Positions 8,461 through 17,835 of a DNA stretch of 49,792 bases are shown piece by piece. The translations under genes and the position numbers were made by a program. The DNA is from Treponema sp. Lineage in GTDB: Bacteria > Spirochaetota > Spirochaetia > Treponematales > Breznakiellaceae. Below the pieces are notes generated by a model. It ran no database searches and was not told the DNA's origin. It was given only the letters and a program-made list of their open reading frames with translations. Within the stretch, counting starts at the first letter, position 1, and each line of letters opens with the position of its first letter. Where the stretch lies: positions 1 through 49,792 of the forward strand of contig WQWU01000013.1 of NCBI GenBank assembly GCA_009785215.1. The letters run 5' to 3'.

Positions 8461-9165
8461 ATGCAAAAGAAAAATTCTGTGTTAAACGAGAATCTGCTTG
8501 AAACATATTTTAAGCAAATTAAAGCTTTTCCTCTTTTATCATTTGATGAAGAACTAACCTTGTCAAAACAGATTCAGGAAGGAAACCAGGAATCGCTGCA
8601 AAAGCTTATTAACTCAAATTTAAGGCTGGTTGTTAAAATAGCCGGGTTATATATAAGCAGCAATATCCCCATTTTGGATTTGATTCAGGAAGGTAATATC
8701 GGATTGATTTATGCAGCAAAAAAATACGATTACCGTAAAAATGTCCGGTTTTGCACTTATGCAAGCTGGTGGATAAGGCAGTTTATCAGCCGTTACAGAA
8801 TCAATGGAAAACGGTTAATTCGTTTACCTCTTAGAAAAGCGGCTTCCTCTATAAACCAAATCGTCGAAGATGACAGTATAGTAAATCTTTACGAAGACTA
8901 TACATACAGTCCTGAAAGAGATTTTATGAAACAGGCAGCAAATGACGATGCAATGCGCATTTTAAGTAAATTAAAGGAAAGAGAAAGGCGTATTTTAAGT
9001 TACAGGTATCAATTAAACGGCTGTCAGTATTATTCACTAAGGGAAATAGGCGCAGAACTTGATCTTTCGCCTGAAACTGTCCGTCAGATTGAACGAAGAG
9101 CGCTGAAAAAAATCCGCAGCCAGGAAAGCAGCCTGCGTGAATCCCTTTTTACGGCAGCTATGTAA
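8461..9165 (+). CDS. Compact sigma-70-family RNA polymerase sigma factor
   Basis: 234 aa. Region 1.2 is present (NLLETYFKQIKAFPLLSFDEE), as is a full region 2 (LDLIQEGNIGLIYAAKKYDY, then FCTYASWWIRQFISRY and the RLIRLP end of 2.4), and region 4 with its helix-turn-helix (SLREIGAELDLSPETVRQIE). Region 1.1 is absent. Between RLIRLP and region 4 there are only about 45 residues, which look like a 3.0 stub plus a 3.2-like acidic linker, so the sigma-3 helical domain seems to be missing. ATG 8461 is chosen because it has GGGAGG 5 nt upstream and directly follows the sigma-54 promoter. The longer frame to 8368 would run through that promoter. Role: alternative sigma, probably RpoN-controlled. Confidence 0.88.
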   Translation: MQKKNSVLNENLLETYFKQIKAFPLLSFDEELTLSKQIQEGNQESLQKLINSNLRLVVKIAGLYISSNIPILDLIQEGNIGLIYAAKKYDYRKNVRFCTYASWWIRQFISRYRINGKRLIRLPLRKAASSINQIVEDDSIVNLYEDYTYSPERDFMKQAANDDAMRILSKLKERERRILSYRYQLNGCQYYSLREIGAELDLSPETVRQIERRALKKIRSQESSLRESLFTAAM

Positions 9166-9207
9166 TAGAACAGTCCTGTAACTCTATTATACATTCAGAT
9201 AGTTAGT

Positions 9208-9213
9208 TATAAT
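9208..9213 (+). promoter_or_regulatory. -10 element of RNB gene, leaderless
   Basis: TATAAT at 9208-9213, 6 nt before ATG 9220. No good -35 at 17 nt and no Shine-Dalgarno. Confidence 0.5.
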
Positions 9214-9219
9214 GATTGT

Positions 9220-11106
9220 ATGATCAATGAAGGTTCTCTGGTTGTTTACAAAAACAAACCGGCTATTGTAAGGGAACATGCAAACGGAAAGTATACGATT
9301 TCTCTTCAGGACGGCGAACAGGTAAAAGTCCGCGATAAGGATATTGAAGTGCTTCATCCTGGAGAAGTAAAGGATTTTAGCTGGATAACAAATAGTTATA
9401 TTAAAAATTCTGCCGTCTGCGAAGTTTGGGAATTATTATCCGATGAAGGCGTTTCCATAACGCTTAAGGATTTAGCGGCGATTATTTTTAATGAGTATTC
9501 GCCTTCTTCGGCTTATGCTGTGTATAACCTATTGCAGGATGGACTTTATTTTTCCGGTACACTTGATGTTATTATTCCAAAGAATAAAGAAGAAGTATCA
9601 GCCGAAGAGGCAAAGAGAAATGCATTGCAGCGCGAGAGCAGCGAGCGCAAAGAGTTCCTGCAGCGGTTAAAAACCTGTATTAAAAAAAATCAGGCATCTG
9701 CCGCAGAAGAAAACTTTTTGCCTGCGGATGATTCGCGTTTTATTCAGGACATTGAAGCGCTTGCTTACGGAAAAACTGCAAAAAGCCGTACTTTAAAGGA
9801 ATTGGATATTACCGAAACTCCGGAGGAAGCTCATTTTATATTGTTAAAAACCGGTTTTTGGACAAGCGCTGTTAATCCCCACCCAAGCCGTTTTGGGCTG
9901 TCGCTTGCAGGCGCAAGTATAAGTTTAAATCCGCCGTTATTGGATGAAGAGCGCCGGGATCTTTGCCATTTAGAAGCATTCGCCATTGACAATTCCTGGA
10001 GCAATGATCCGGACGATGCAATTTCAATAGAAGTTATTGATACAGAAAAAACCTGTTTGTATGTTCATATTGCCGATCCTGCTTCTTCTATCGCTTTTGA
10101 CAGTCCTGCAGAAAAAGAAGCCCGTGACAGGGGAGCGACTCTTTATCTTCCGGAAGGCACTGCCTGTATGTTAGCTGACAATTCAATTTCCCTGTTTGCG
10201 CTTGGACTTTCGGATAAATCTTTAGCATTAACTTTTAAAATTATAATAGACAATAAAGGCGAAGTTATTGACACAGATATATTTCCTTCCTTTGTAAAAG
10301 TTACACGTTTAACTTACGCACAGGCCGATAAGGAAATTGATGCAAAATTGCGTTCCTTTTTTGATTTATCTCAAAAAATATTTAAACGGCGCACTTCCTG
10401 CGGAGCAGTAAATATTGAGCTTCCTGATGTTTATATAACCTGTAAAAACGGAATTGTGCAGATAGAGCCGGATATTCCTTCGCGTTCTGCTTCCATAGTT
10501 AGAGAGTTCATGCTTGCCGCGGGCGAAGGCGCAGGAACCTGGGCTGCTTCCAGGGGGCTTGCTTTTCCTTATATTAGCCAGGAAGCAGAGTTTCCGCAGG
10601 ATCATTCAAAAGTGATTATAACTGGAATTGCAGGTGCAATGCAGCTTCGGCGATGCATGAGACCGCGGGTGCTTTCTGTAAAGCCAGGCCGGCATCAGGG
10701 GCTTGGTCTTGATACATACACACAGGTTACAAGTCCGCTGCGCCGTTATACCGATTTATTGGCGCACATTCAAATACGCACATTTCTGCGCGGAGACAAG
10801 CCGCTTTCTGCAGATGAAATTTCGGCGCGGCTGGGTTATAGCGAAGCTGCAGCATCAGCGACTGTTTATGCAGAAAGAGCATCTAACAATCACTGGATTA
10901 TGGTTTATCTTTCTGATAAAAAAGATTCAGTTTGGGATGCTGTTGCCATCGAAAATAAAGGAAACCGCTGGTCAGTAATGATACCGCTATTGGCTATGGA
11001 AACGCAGGCTGCTCTGAATAAAAATGTTACACCTAACGAAGAAATAAAATTAATTTTAAAATCTGTGAACATAGCAAAAGGCGAAGCTGTCTTTGTTCAG
11101 GGTTAG
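9220..11106 (+). CDS. RNase II/R family (RNB) exoribonuclease
   Basis: 628 aa, a 3'-5' processive exoribonuclease. The RNB catalytic segment is AFAIDNSWSNDPDDAIS with the Asp cluster that binds Mg2+, followed by LYVHIADPAS and, late, QVTSPLRRYTDLLAHIQIR. The N-terminal 200 residues are less typical, and no clear tandem cold-shock domains were recognised, so it is a short RNase II/R relative rather than full-length RNase R. It is convergent with the OppF-type gene and overlaps its stop by 4 bp. It starts 6 nt after a TATAAT. Confidence 0.88.
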   Translation: MINEGSLVVYKNKPAIVREHANGKYTISLQDGEQVKVRDKDIEVLHPGEVKDFSWITNSYIKNSAVCEVWELLSDEGVSITLKDLAAIIFNEYSPSSAYAVYNLLQDGLYFSGTLDVIIPKNKEEVSAEEAKRNALQRESSERKEFLQRLKTCIKKNQASAAEENFLPADDSRFIQDIEALAYGKTAKSRTLKELDITETPEEAHFILLKTGFWTSAVNPHPSRFGLSLAGASISLNPPLLDEERRDLCHLEAFAIDNSWSNDPDDAISIEVIDTEKTCLYVHIADPASSIAFDSPAEKEARDRGATLYLPEGTACMLADNSISLFALGLSDKSLALTFKIIIDNKGEVIDTDIFPSFVKVTRLTYAQADKEIDAKLRSFFDLSQKIFKRRTSCGAVNIELPDVYITCKNGIVQIEPDIPSRSASIVREFMLAAGEGAGTWAASRGLAFPYISQEAEFPQDHSKVIITGIAGAMQLRRCMRPRVLSVKPGRHQGLGLDTYTQVTSPLRRYTDLLAHIQIRTFLRGDKPLSADEISARLGYSEAAASATVYAERASNNHWIMVYLSDKKDSVWDAVAIENKGNRWSVMIPLLAMETQAALNKNVTPNEEIKLILKSVNIAKGEAVFVQG

Positions 11107-12101
11107 TTATTAAAACATCTAATTAAATGCCCTGGGTTTATCTCTTTTAATTCGGGGTGTTCGTTATAACAGCGGTCAGTAACCTTTGGGCACCTCGCCG
11201 CAAACGAACAACCGCTCTCTGAAGCTTTTCTTTCATCTTTCTCTGCGACCTCTGCGCCTCCGCGTCTCTGCGAGAGGTCTTCTCTTAAAGTCTCTTCCCC
11301 AACCCCAGCCGCCGATGAAAACAATAACTGTGTATACGGATGACGCGCTTCTTTATACAGGTTTGCTGCAGGAGCTTCTTCCATTAATTCACCTTTGTAC
11401 ATAACACCGATTCTATCACAAAAATAACAAGCAACTTTTAAATCATGAGCAATAAATAAAAAAGACATATCGCGTTTTTCGCGGATGTCCAGCAATAAAT
11501 TTAAAATTTGCCCCTGTATTGAAACATCAAGAGCGGAAACAACCTCGTCGCAGATGAGAATTTCCGGCTCCATTAAAAGCGCACGGGCAATAGAGATTCT
11601 CTGGCGCTGCCCGCCAGAAAACTCTGAAGGTCTTTTTTCCATGTCCGAAACCTGAAGTCCAACTTCTTCTAAAATTCTTTGGGCTTTTATTTTTAATTGG
11701 TTCTCATTTATTCCCCTGCGCTTCAAAGGCCTGCGGCAGCCGGAAACTAAAACTTCGTATATATTCATTCTTGGATTAAGCGATCTTGCCGGATCCTGAA
11801 ACACATAGCGGACTTTCTCGCGGTACTGCCGTAAGGCTTCTTTTTTTAAAGATGATATATCAATGGATTCGTTATTGTGTCTGTATAAAATATTTCCTGA
11901 ATCCGCTTCATACATGCGAACCAATAAACGCGCAGTAGTTGTCTTTCCGCATCCAGACTCGCCCACAAGACCATAGGATTCGTTTTTATTAATGGAAAAA
12001 GAAAGATCGTTTACAGCGTTTACGCTCCGCCCAAAGCGGGCAAAAAATCCCGCCTCTAAATTAAAGCGTTTATATAGATGAGAAACAGTCAAAACAGACA
12101 T
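11103..12101 (-). CDS. OppF-type oligopeptide ABC transporter ATPase (orphan)
   Basis: 332 aa. Walker [11 protein letters not shown]-loop [11 protein letters not shown], signature [14 protein letters not shown], Walker [13 protein letters not shown] and the H-loop AHDL are all present, as is the OppF/DppF C-terminal peptide-transporter extension (HPYTQLL and the Cys-containing CSFAARCP). It energises peptide import. No permease, OppD or binding protein is adjacent, so partners must be encoded elsewhere. The segment at residues about 265-297, where the family usually has a GDVPSP-type loop, is encoded by a dispersed DNA repeat (11241-11285). It is divergent from secA over 47 bp. Confidence 0.9.
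   Translation of the reverse strand: MSVLTVSHLYKRFNLEAGFFARFGRSVNAVNDLSFSINKNESYGLVGESGCGKTTTARLLVRMYEADSGNILYRHNNESIDISSLKKEALRQYREKVRYVFQDPARSLNPRMNIYEVLVSGCRRPLKRRGINENQLKIKAQRILEEVGLQVSDMEKRPSEFSGGQRQRISIARALLMEPEILICDEVVSALDVSIQGQILNLLLDIREKRDMSFLFIAHDLKVACYFCDRIGVMYKGELMEEAPAANLYKEARHPYTQLLFSSAAGVGEETLREDLSQRRGGAEVAEKDERKASESGCSFAARCPKVTDRCYNEHPELKEINPGHLIRCFNN
11241..11285. repeat. CTCTGCG-type dispersed repeat inside oppF
   Basis: The plus strand holds successive CTCTGCG/CCTCTGCGCCTCCGCG units ending in GAGAGGTCTTC. It shares a near-identical run of about 20 bases with the copy at 28217-28250 in mutL. It is translated in frame as part of OppF ([16 protein letters not shown]). Confidence 0.7.
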
Positions 12102-12107
12102 GGATGT

Positions 12108-12113
12108 ATTATA
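12108..12113 (-). promoter_or_regulatory. -10 element of oppF-type gene, leaderless
   Basis: Minus-strand TATAAT (12113-12108), 6 nt before the ATG at 12101, no Shine-Dalgarno. It directly abuts the -35 of the divergent secA promoter (12114-12119). Its own -35 is weak. Confidence 0.55.
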
Positions 12114-12142
12114 TTGATTTAATTCATTTGTTTCTATATACT
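12114..12142 (+). promoter_or_regulatory. secA promoter, leaderless
   Basis: -35 TTGATT (12114-12119), 17-nt spacer, -10 TATACT (12137-12142), then 6 nt to the ATG at 12149. No Shine-Dalgarno. Confidence 0.75.
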
Positions 12143-12148
12143 GTTTCT

Positions 12149-14941
12149 ATGCTTGAAAAATTCTTCAAGGCTTTATTCGGCTCTCAGCAGGAGCGCGATG
12201 TTAAAGCCCTTCAGCCTATATTACAAAAGGTAAATGACAAAGAAAATTGGGCAAAATCTCTTTCTTCAGGCGATTTTCCGCGTCAAACTGAGATATTCCG
12301 TGACCGGTTTAAAAACGGCGAAAGCCTGGACAGCCTTTTGCCTGAAGCTTTTGCGGTGGCAAGAGAAGCTGCATGGCGGGTTCTTGGGGAACGCCCTTAT
12401 GATACTCAGGTACTTGGTTCCATTGTTCTGCATAGCGGAAAAATTGCAGAATTAAAAACAGGCGAAGGAAAAACATTGATGGTTGTTGCTCCTGCCTATT
12501 TAAATGCAATTACAGGCAACGGCATCCATGTTGTTACAGTAAATGATTATTTGGCTGGCCGCGACTCTGAATGGATGAAACCCATTTTTAGTTTCCTTGG
12601 GCTTACGGTAGGAACGATTCTTTCAAATATGGATAATTCTCAGCGAAAAGAAAATTATAACTGCGATATTACATATGGAACAAATAATGAATTCGGCTTT
12701 GACTATTTACGCGATAATATGCACCGCGATATGGAAGGCCGTGTTCAGCGCGGACATAATTTTTGCATAGTAGATGAAATTGATTCTATATTGATTGACG
12801 AAGCCCGCACGCCTTTGATTATTTCCGGCGCCGCAGAGGATGATACATTTAGATTTGCAGAAGTTGATAAACTTCTCGGCGGGCTCAGGGAAATAGAAAA
12901 AAAAGAAAACGGCGAATACCCCGATGAAATTCAGGGCGAAGAAATAAACGGCGATTACAAGATAAATGAAAAAAATAAAAATATTTCTTTTAGTAATCAG
13001 GGTTTGGCTAAAATAGAAGAAATTCTGTTAAAAAGAAATCTTATTCAGGGCGCAATAGTAGACGAAGAAAACTTTGAATATATTCATTATTTTACCCAGG
13101 CGCTTAGAGCGCATAAATTGTTTCATATCGATGTTGATTATGTAGTAGAAGAAGGCCAGGTTCAGATTGTTGATGAATTTACAGGCCGTATTCTGCACGG
13201 AAGACGCTATTCGGACGGGCTTCATCAGGCAATAGAAGCAAAAGAGCGGATTAAAATCGCGCAGCGGAACAGAACGCTTGCAACCATTACGTTTCAGAAT
13301 TATTTTAGGCTTTATAAAAAGATTTCCGGCATGACAGGAACAGCAGACACCGAAGCTGTCGAGTTTAGTAAAATTTATAAACTGGAAGTTGTTGTTATTC
13401 CTACAAATCTTCCGGTTGCCCGGAAAGATGAAGATGATTTGGTCTATCTTAATGAATCCGACAAATACAAGGCATTGTGCGACGAAATTGCAGAAGCAAA
13501 TAAAAAAGGACAGCCGATGCTGGTTGGAACAGTATCCATAGAAAAGTCAGAAAAAATTGCTGCTTTGCTTTTGCGCCGCGGTGTGCGCCACGAAGTATTA
13601 AATGCAAAAAATCATTCGCGCGAAGCGCTTATAATTGCAGAAGCCGGCGCAAAAGGTTCCGTTACAATTGCAACTAACATGGCAGGGCGCGGCACAGATA
13701 TAAAACTCGGCGGAAACCCTGAACACAGAGCGCGCCGCCGCGCTGGAACAAATGCGACAGAAGAACAATTTGCTGCCATTTTAAAAGAAGAAGTAGAAAA
13801 ATGGAGAAAAGATTACGAAGAAGTTAAATCGCTTGGCGGATTGTACGTAATTGGAACAGAACGCCACGAAAGCCGCCGTATAGATAATCAGCTTCGCGGA
13901 CGTTCAGGCCGTCAGGGTGATCCTGGAAAAAGCAAATTTTTTATATCAATGGACGATGAGCTTATGCGTCTTTTCGGCGGCGAAAAAATGAAAAACATCA
14001 TGTCAAGAATAGGCATGGGCGGAGGAGATCCGATATTCCACCCTATGCTGAACCGGAGCATAGAAAATGCTCAGAAAAAAGTAGAAGAACGCAACTTTGA
14101 AATCCGCAAACATCTTTTGGAATATGATGATGTTTTAAACCAGCAGCGTAAATTTATTTATGAACAGCGCGATGCAATACTTGTAGATAATAATTTAATA
14201 AACCGCGTTAATGATGCAACATCTGACATTATCTGCGATTATATTGATTTGTTTAACGAATCAAACAGGAATGACTCAGCTAATGCAATTAAGGAAATAA
14301 CAGAAAGTCTCCGCACAAAATTCGGTTATACAATAACAACAGACCCGGAAAGTAAAGAATTTAAAAATTCAGAGATACTGGAAAAACAGGTAATTTCTGA
14401 TCTGGAAAAAGAATTAAAAGATAAAGAAACCCTTATAGGTTCTGATTATTTAAATTTTATAATCCGTGAAAATTATCTTGGTGCAATAGATCGCAAATGG
14501 CTGGATCATCTGGAAAATATGGAAGCCCTGCGCGAAGCAGTTTATCTGCGGTCTTATGCGCAAAAAAATCCATTAACCGAGTACAAAGTAGAAGGATTCC
14601 AGATATTCGACAGAATGATAGAAGATATCAGGCAGGAAATTGCTTCCAGGCTTCATTTAATAAGAATACAAGTTGCAGATGGCGGTACGCGCAGGTCTGC
14701 AAGCCGTTCTATCGGTGTTTCCATGAACGCAAGTCATAATAGTCTAAGCTCCTTCGGAGCTAGTTCCTTTGGAACTAGTTCTCCGGGGAATCAGCATGTC
14801 AGCAGAAGCGGTTCTTCCGGCAGCCCAATGAACAGCACCCCAGACGGCGCGACAGTTGTCCGCACGCAGCCAAAGGTAGGCAGAAATGATCCCTGCCCAT
14901 GCGGAAGCGGAAAAAAGTATAAACAGTGTCATGGCCGCTAG
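12149..14941 (+). CDS. secA: Preprotein translocase ATPase SecA
   Basis: 930 aa. The motor pushes unfolded preproteins through SecYEG. Walker A is in [10 protein letters not shown], the DEAD-like box is in [20 protein letters not shown], and [14 protein letters not shown] and [12 protein letters not shown] mark the second helicase lobe. The C-terminal zinc-binding motif ([13 protein letters not shown]) is complete. The start at 12149 gives the standard N-terminus [11 protein letters not shown]. The upstream in-frame ATG at 12104 precedes the promoter. The Ser/Gly-rich linker before the zinc motif is encoded by tandem 15-bp palindromes (14747-14791). Confidence 0.98.
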   Translation: MLEKFFKALFGSQQERDVKALQPILQKVNDKENWAKSLSSGDFPRQTEIFRDRFKNGESLDSLLPEAFAVAREAAWRVLGERPYDTQVLGSIVLHSGKIAELKTGEGKTLMVVAPAYLNAITGNGIHVVTVNDYLAGRDSEWMKPIFSFLGLTVGTILSNMDNSQRKENYNCDITYGTNNEFGFDYLRDNMHRDMEGRVQRGHNFCIVDEIDSILIDEARTPLIISGAAEDDTFRFAEVDKLLGGLREIEKKENGEYPDEIQGEEINGDYKINEKNKNISFSNQGLAKIEEILLKRNLIQGAIVDEENFEYIHYFTQALRAHKLFHIDVDYVVEEGQVQIVDEFTGRILHGRRYSDGLHQAIEAKERIKIAQRNRTLATITFQNYFRLYKKISGMTGTADTEAVEFSKIYKLEVVVIPTNLPVARKDEDDLVYLNESDKYKALCDEIAEANKKGQPMLVGTVSIEKSEKIAALLLRRGVRHEVLNAKNHSREALIIAEAGAKGSVTIATNMAGRGTDIKLGGNPEHRARRRAGTNATEEQFAAILKEEVEKWRKDYEEVKSLGGLYVIGTERHESRRIDNQLRGRSGRQGDPGKSKFFISMDDELMRLFGGEKMKNIMSRIGMGGGDPIFHPMLNRSIENAQKKVEERNFEIRKHLLEYDDVLNQQRKFIYEQRDAILVDNNLINRVNDATSDIICDYIDLFNESNRNDSANAIKEITESLRTKFGYTITTDPESKEFKNSEILEKQVISDLEKELKDKETLIGSDYLNFIIRENYLGAIDRKWLDHLENMEALREAVYLRSYAQKNPLTEYKVEGFQIFDRMIEDIRQEIASRLHLIRIQVADGGTRRSASRSIGVSMNASHNSLSSFGASSFGTSSPGNQHVSRSGSSGSPMNSTPDGATVVRTQPKVGRNDPCPCGSGKKYKQCHGR
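14747..14791. repeat. Tandem 15-bp palindromes in secA linker
   Basis: Unit 1 AGCTCC-TTC-GGAGCT (14747-14761) and unit 2 AGTTCC-TTT-GGAACT (14762-14776) are perfect 6-bp-arm hairpins. Unit 3 (14777-14791) is a degenerate copy. They encode the repeated pentapeptide pattern [15 protein letters not shown]. Confidence 0.8.
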
Positions 14942-14951
14942 GGAATCAATA

Positions 14952-16331
14952 TTGAAAAAAAATATTTTAGTTATTTGCATTTTTTCTTTTTTATTATTTT
15001 CGTGCGATACAAACAGCCCGCGCGAAATCCCGCTTTTTGGAAATTTCTGGGCAATAGACTTTGCAAATAATAACAAATTTTACAGAATCGATGCAGATTT
15101 AATTTATTCCGGTGATAACTGCAATATCTGGGCAGAAAAAGGACGCGGTATATCCCGGGAAAAAGCAAAAGAAATCGCAGATGAATACGAAATAATGTAC
15201 AGTAAACTTGTAAATAAATTCAGCAAACAGGATTTTATGTATGCCGGCAGAACTTTTCCTGAACTAACAAAATTTGCCGACTGGCTTGGAAATAATGACG
15301 GAAAAATTTGCATACTGCTTTTGGATATAAAGGATAATTACAAAGAAGGCGTAAACGATGCCTATATTGCGGGATATTTTAATCCGAATGATTTACTTAA
15401 CAATTATTATTCCAATAAAAGAGACATGATCTATATTGATGTTTTTCCCGGCATTAATAACATGAAAGAATTATATAATACGCTGGCGCATGAATTACAG
15501 CATCTGATGAATTTTGCTTCCAGTTATATTTCCAGACAATCCGGCAATAGTGTTTATTTACTGGACACATGGGTCGATGAAGGGCTTGCATCAGCGGCTG
15601 AATTTGTTTATTCCGGTGAACATTCAGAAAACCGTATACATCATTATGAAGAAGACCGTACAGGATTATTAAAGAGAGGCAATAATTTTTTTGTATGGAA
15701 CAGCCGCAAGAATGAACATATAAATGCCGTATTGGACGATTATTCTACAGTTTATCTTTTTTTCCATTGGTTAAGGCTGCAGGCGGAAGCTGACAATAAC
15801 AATGATATTTTTAAAAATATCATTTATTCAAATAATACTAATCATTCAGCTGTAGTTAATGCTGTTACTGGTTATTCAGATTGGGGAACATTATTAAGAG
15901 ACTGGATGGCAGCTAACTTTATTGGAAGTCCAACAGGGCGTCATGGTTACCATAATGATGATAGATTAAATAAACTAAAAATTAATTATGCTCCAGCCGG
16001 AATAACCAGTTTTCAGCTTTTACCGGGCGAAGGTATTTACAGCAGCCTAACAGGAAGTTTTACCCCTGTTGACACCGGAAATTTAAGATATATAAGTTTG
16101 TCTTCTTCCGGAATTAACAGTATCTTCAGCGCGGCATCAGGTAATACATTATTAACTTTTAATATAAACACAAATATAAAAGATTCTGCAGAAATTGGCG
16201 CAGCGACCGGCTCTGTTCCTGCAGTAAATATTGTTCCTTTAAATGCCGGTTTATTACCTTCTTCTTCCGGTGCTTACAGAATTGATGCAGGCGATTTATT
16301 AAACGGCGATAAGATTATCTTTGTTCCCTGA
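14952..16331 (+). CDS. M30-like zinc metalloprotease lipoprotein
   Basis: 459 aa. A Lys-start signal peptide (KKNILVICIFSFLLFSC) ends in a lipobox-like FLLFSC, so the mature protein is probably lipid-anchored. The zinc-binding HELQH is at residues 180-184 within NTLAHELQHLMNF, and WVDEGLASAAE supplies a third ligand candidate, Glu210. This HExxH plus downstream Glu pattern resembles peptidase family M30 (hyicolysin). The preferred start is TTG 14952, with AGGGA about 8 nt upstream and a normal signal peptide. ATG 14931, overlapping the secA end, is the alternative. It follows secA with a 10-bp gap, so probably shares its transcript. Confidence 0.75.
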   Translation: MKKNILVICIFSFLLFSCDTNSPREIPLFGNFWAIDFANNNKFYRIDADLIYSGDNCNIWAEKGRGISREKAKEIADEYEIMYSKLVNKFSKQDFMYAGRTFPELTKFADWLGNNDGKICILLLDIKDNYKEGVNDAYIAGYFNPNDLLNNYYSNKRDMIYIDVFPGINNMKELYNTLAHELQHLMNFASSYISRQSGNSVYLLDTWVDEGLASAAEFVYSGEHSENRIHHYEEDRTGLLKRGNNFFVWNSRKNEHINAVLDDYSTVYLFFHWLRLQAEADNNNDIFKNIIYSNNTNHSAVVNAVTGYSDWGTLLRDWMAANFIGSPTGRHGYHNDDRLNKLKINYAPAGITSFQLLPGEGIYSSLTGSFTPVDTGNLRYISLSSSGINSIFSAASGNTLLTFNINTNIKDSAEIGAATGSVPAVNIVPLNAGLLPSSSGAYRIDAGDLLNGDKIIFVP

Positions 16332-16782
16332 TTGCTTCCTGGGTCATCGCATCGCAAAGTTCATTGTATTCATTTCCTGCATGCCCTTTTATCCAGTTCC
16401 ATTTAAGGCTGAAATCGCCTGCTAAAGTATCCAATTCTTCCCAAAGGTCTTTATTTTTTACAGGTTTTTTATCGCTTGTTCTCCATGCATTGCGTTTCCA
16501 TGTCTGAATCCATTCTGTTATGCCTTTTTGAACATACTGCGAATCGGTATATACTGCCGCCTGACGAGGCGTATTTTCATTATTTTTAAGTGCACGTAAC
16601 GCCATAATTACAGCAGTTAATTCCATTCTGTTGTTGGTAGTGCCTTTTTCCGCGCCTTTGTTCTGCGATATTACCTGCCAGCCCTGAAATGTCTTCATCA
16701 CCATGACATATGCCCAGCCGCCGGGTCCCGGGTTGCCGGAACATCCGCCGTCTGTGTATATTTTTAAAGTTTCCTCAGTCAT
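16315..16782 (-). CDS. rnhA: Ribonuclease HI
   Basis: 155 aa, full length. The N-terminal YTDGGCSGNPGPGG carries the first catalytic Asp, NNRMELTAVIMAL the Glu, YTDSQYV the second Asp, and the WIKGHAGNEYNELCD loop the His and last Asp. It degrades RNA in RNA-DNA hybrids. It lies 14 bp after argF on the same strand, with GGAGA before the ATG, so the two are probably co-transcribed. Its end overlaps the end of the convergent lipoprotein protease gene by 17 bp. RNase HII is also encoded in this window (281-907). Confidence 0.96.
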   Translation of the reverse strand: MTEETLKIYTDGGCSGNPGPGGWAYVMVMKTFQGWQVISQNKGAEKGTTNNRMELTAVIMALRALKNNENTPRQAAVYTDSQYVQKGITEWIQTWKRNAWRTSDKKPVKNKDLWEELDTLAGDFSLKWNWIKGHAGNEYNELCDAMTQEAIREQR

Positions 16783-16796
16783 TTAAAAAGTCTCCG

Positions 16797-17738
16797 CTAT
16801 TTACACAAAGTTGCAAGCATTAACGCTTTTATTGTATGTTTGCGGTTTTCCGCCTGATCCCATGCTCTGCTTTGTATACCATCAATAACATCGGCTGTTA
16901 CTTCTTCGCCTTTTACCGCAGGAAGACAGTGCAGAAATATAACATCTTTATTGCCTGTTTTATCCATTAAATTCTGATTTACCTGATACGAACTTAACAG
17001 TTTTATCCGTTCTTCTTTTTTGTCATCTTCACCCATCGATGTCCAGACATCAGTATAAAGAGCATCTGCATTTTTTACAGCGCCAATGTCGGAAGTTATC
17101 TTTATTACAGCGCCGGATTTTTCTGCAATAGGAAAAACCTTTTTGCATAGTTCTTCATCCGGATTAAGTTCTGCAGGGGTTATAATTGTAAAGTTAGTTC
17201 CAAGTTTTGAACAAATTACCATAAGAGAGCGGGCTACATTATTGCGGCCATCGCCTGTAAATACCAGATTTTTTCCCTTAACGCTGCCGAAATTTTCTTC
17301 CAGAGTTAATATATCGGCTAAAGCCTGAGTAGGATGATAAAGGTCTGTAAGTCCGTTATAAACTGGAATATTGGAGTATTTTGCCAGTATTTCCGCTGTT
17401 TCCTGTTTAAAGCCGCGGAACTGAATAGCGCTGAACATTCTGCCGAAAACGCGGGCTGTGTCTTCAAGCGATTCTTTGCTGCCAAGCTGTATATCTGCTG
17501 TAGAAAGAAATACGGGATGTCCGCCTTCTTCGCCAAAAGCAGTTTCAAAAGCGCATCTTGTGCGTGTAGAGCGTTTTTCAAAGAGCATACCAAGAGTTTT
17601 TCCTTCAAAACGCCTAAAGATCTTACCCTTTTTTGATTCAGCTTTAACTTTCATGGAAAGTTTAAGTAAATACCGGATTTCTTCTGGAGAATAATCCAGT
17701 AGTGTAAGCAGGGATCGACCCAATAAAGAAATTGACAC
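16797..17738 (-). CDS. argF: Ornithine carbamoyltransferase
   Basis: 313 aa. Transfers the carbamoyl group of carbamoyl phosphate to ornithine, giving citrulline. The carbamoyl-phosphate site is FEKRSTRTRCAFE, with HPTQALADIL next and the ornithine-side HCLPAVKGEEV near the C-terminus. All three are canonical. The start is GTG (17736-17738) with GGAGG 6 nt upstream (revcomp of 17745-17749). No other arginine gene is in the window, so a catabolic role (arginine deiminase pathway) cannot be separated from the biosynthetic one. Confidence 0.92.
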   Translation of the reverse strand: MSISLLGRSLLTLLDYSPEEIRYLLKLSMKVKAESKKGKIFRRFEGKTLGMLFEKRSTRTRCAFETAFGEEGGHPVFLSTADIQLGSKESLEDTARVFGRMFSAIQFRGFKQETAEILAKYSNIPVYNGLTDLYHPTQALADILTLEENFGSVKGKNLVFTGDGRNNVARSLMVICSKLGTNFTIITPAELNPDEELCKKVFPIAEKSGAVIKITSDIGAVKNADALYTDVWTSMGEDDKKEERIKLLSSYQVNQNLMDKTGNKDVIFLHCLPAVKGEEVTADVIDGIQSRAWDQAENRKHTIKALMLATLCK

Positions 17739-17783
17739 AATTTACCTCCAGGCACTTATAAAAGTCTGAAAAATATTCTACAT

Positions 17784-17797
17784 TATAATGCTATAAT
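17784..17797 (+). promoter_or_regulatory. Twin -10 elements before the histidine kinase
   Basis: Two TATAAT hexamers lie 8 bp apart (17784-17789 and 17792-17797). The leader to the ATG at 17836 is about 30-45 nt and carries a G-rich ribosome-binding stretch around 17813-17824. Confidence 0.5.
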
Positions 17798-17835
17798 ATG
17801 ATATACTAGAAGAGTGGGGGAGTGGTGTTAATTAA

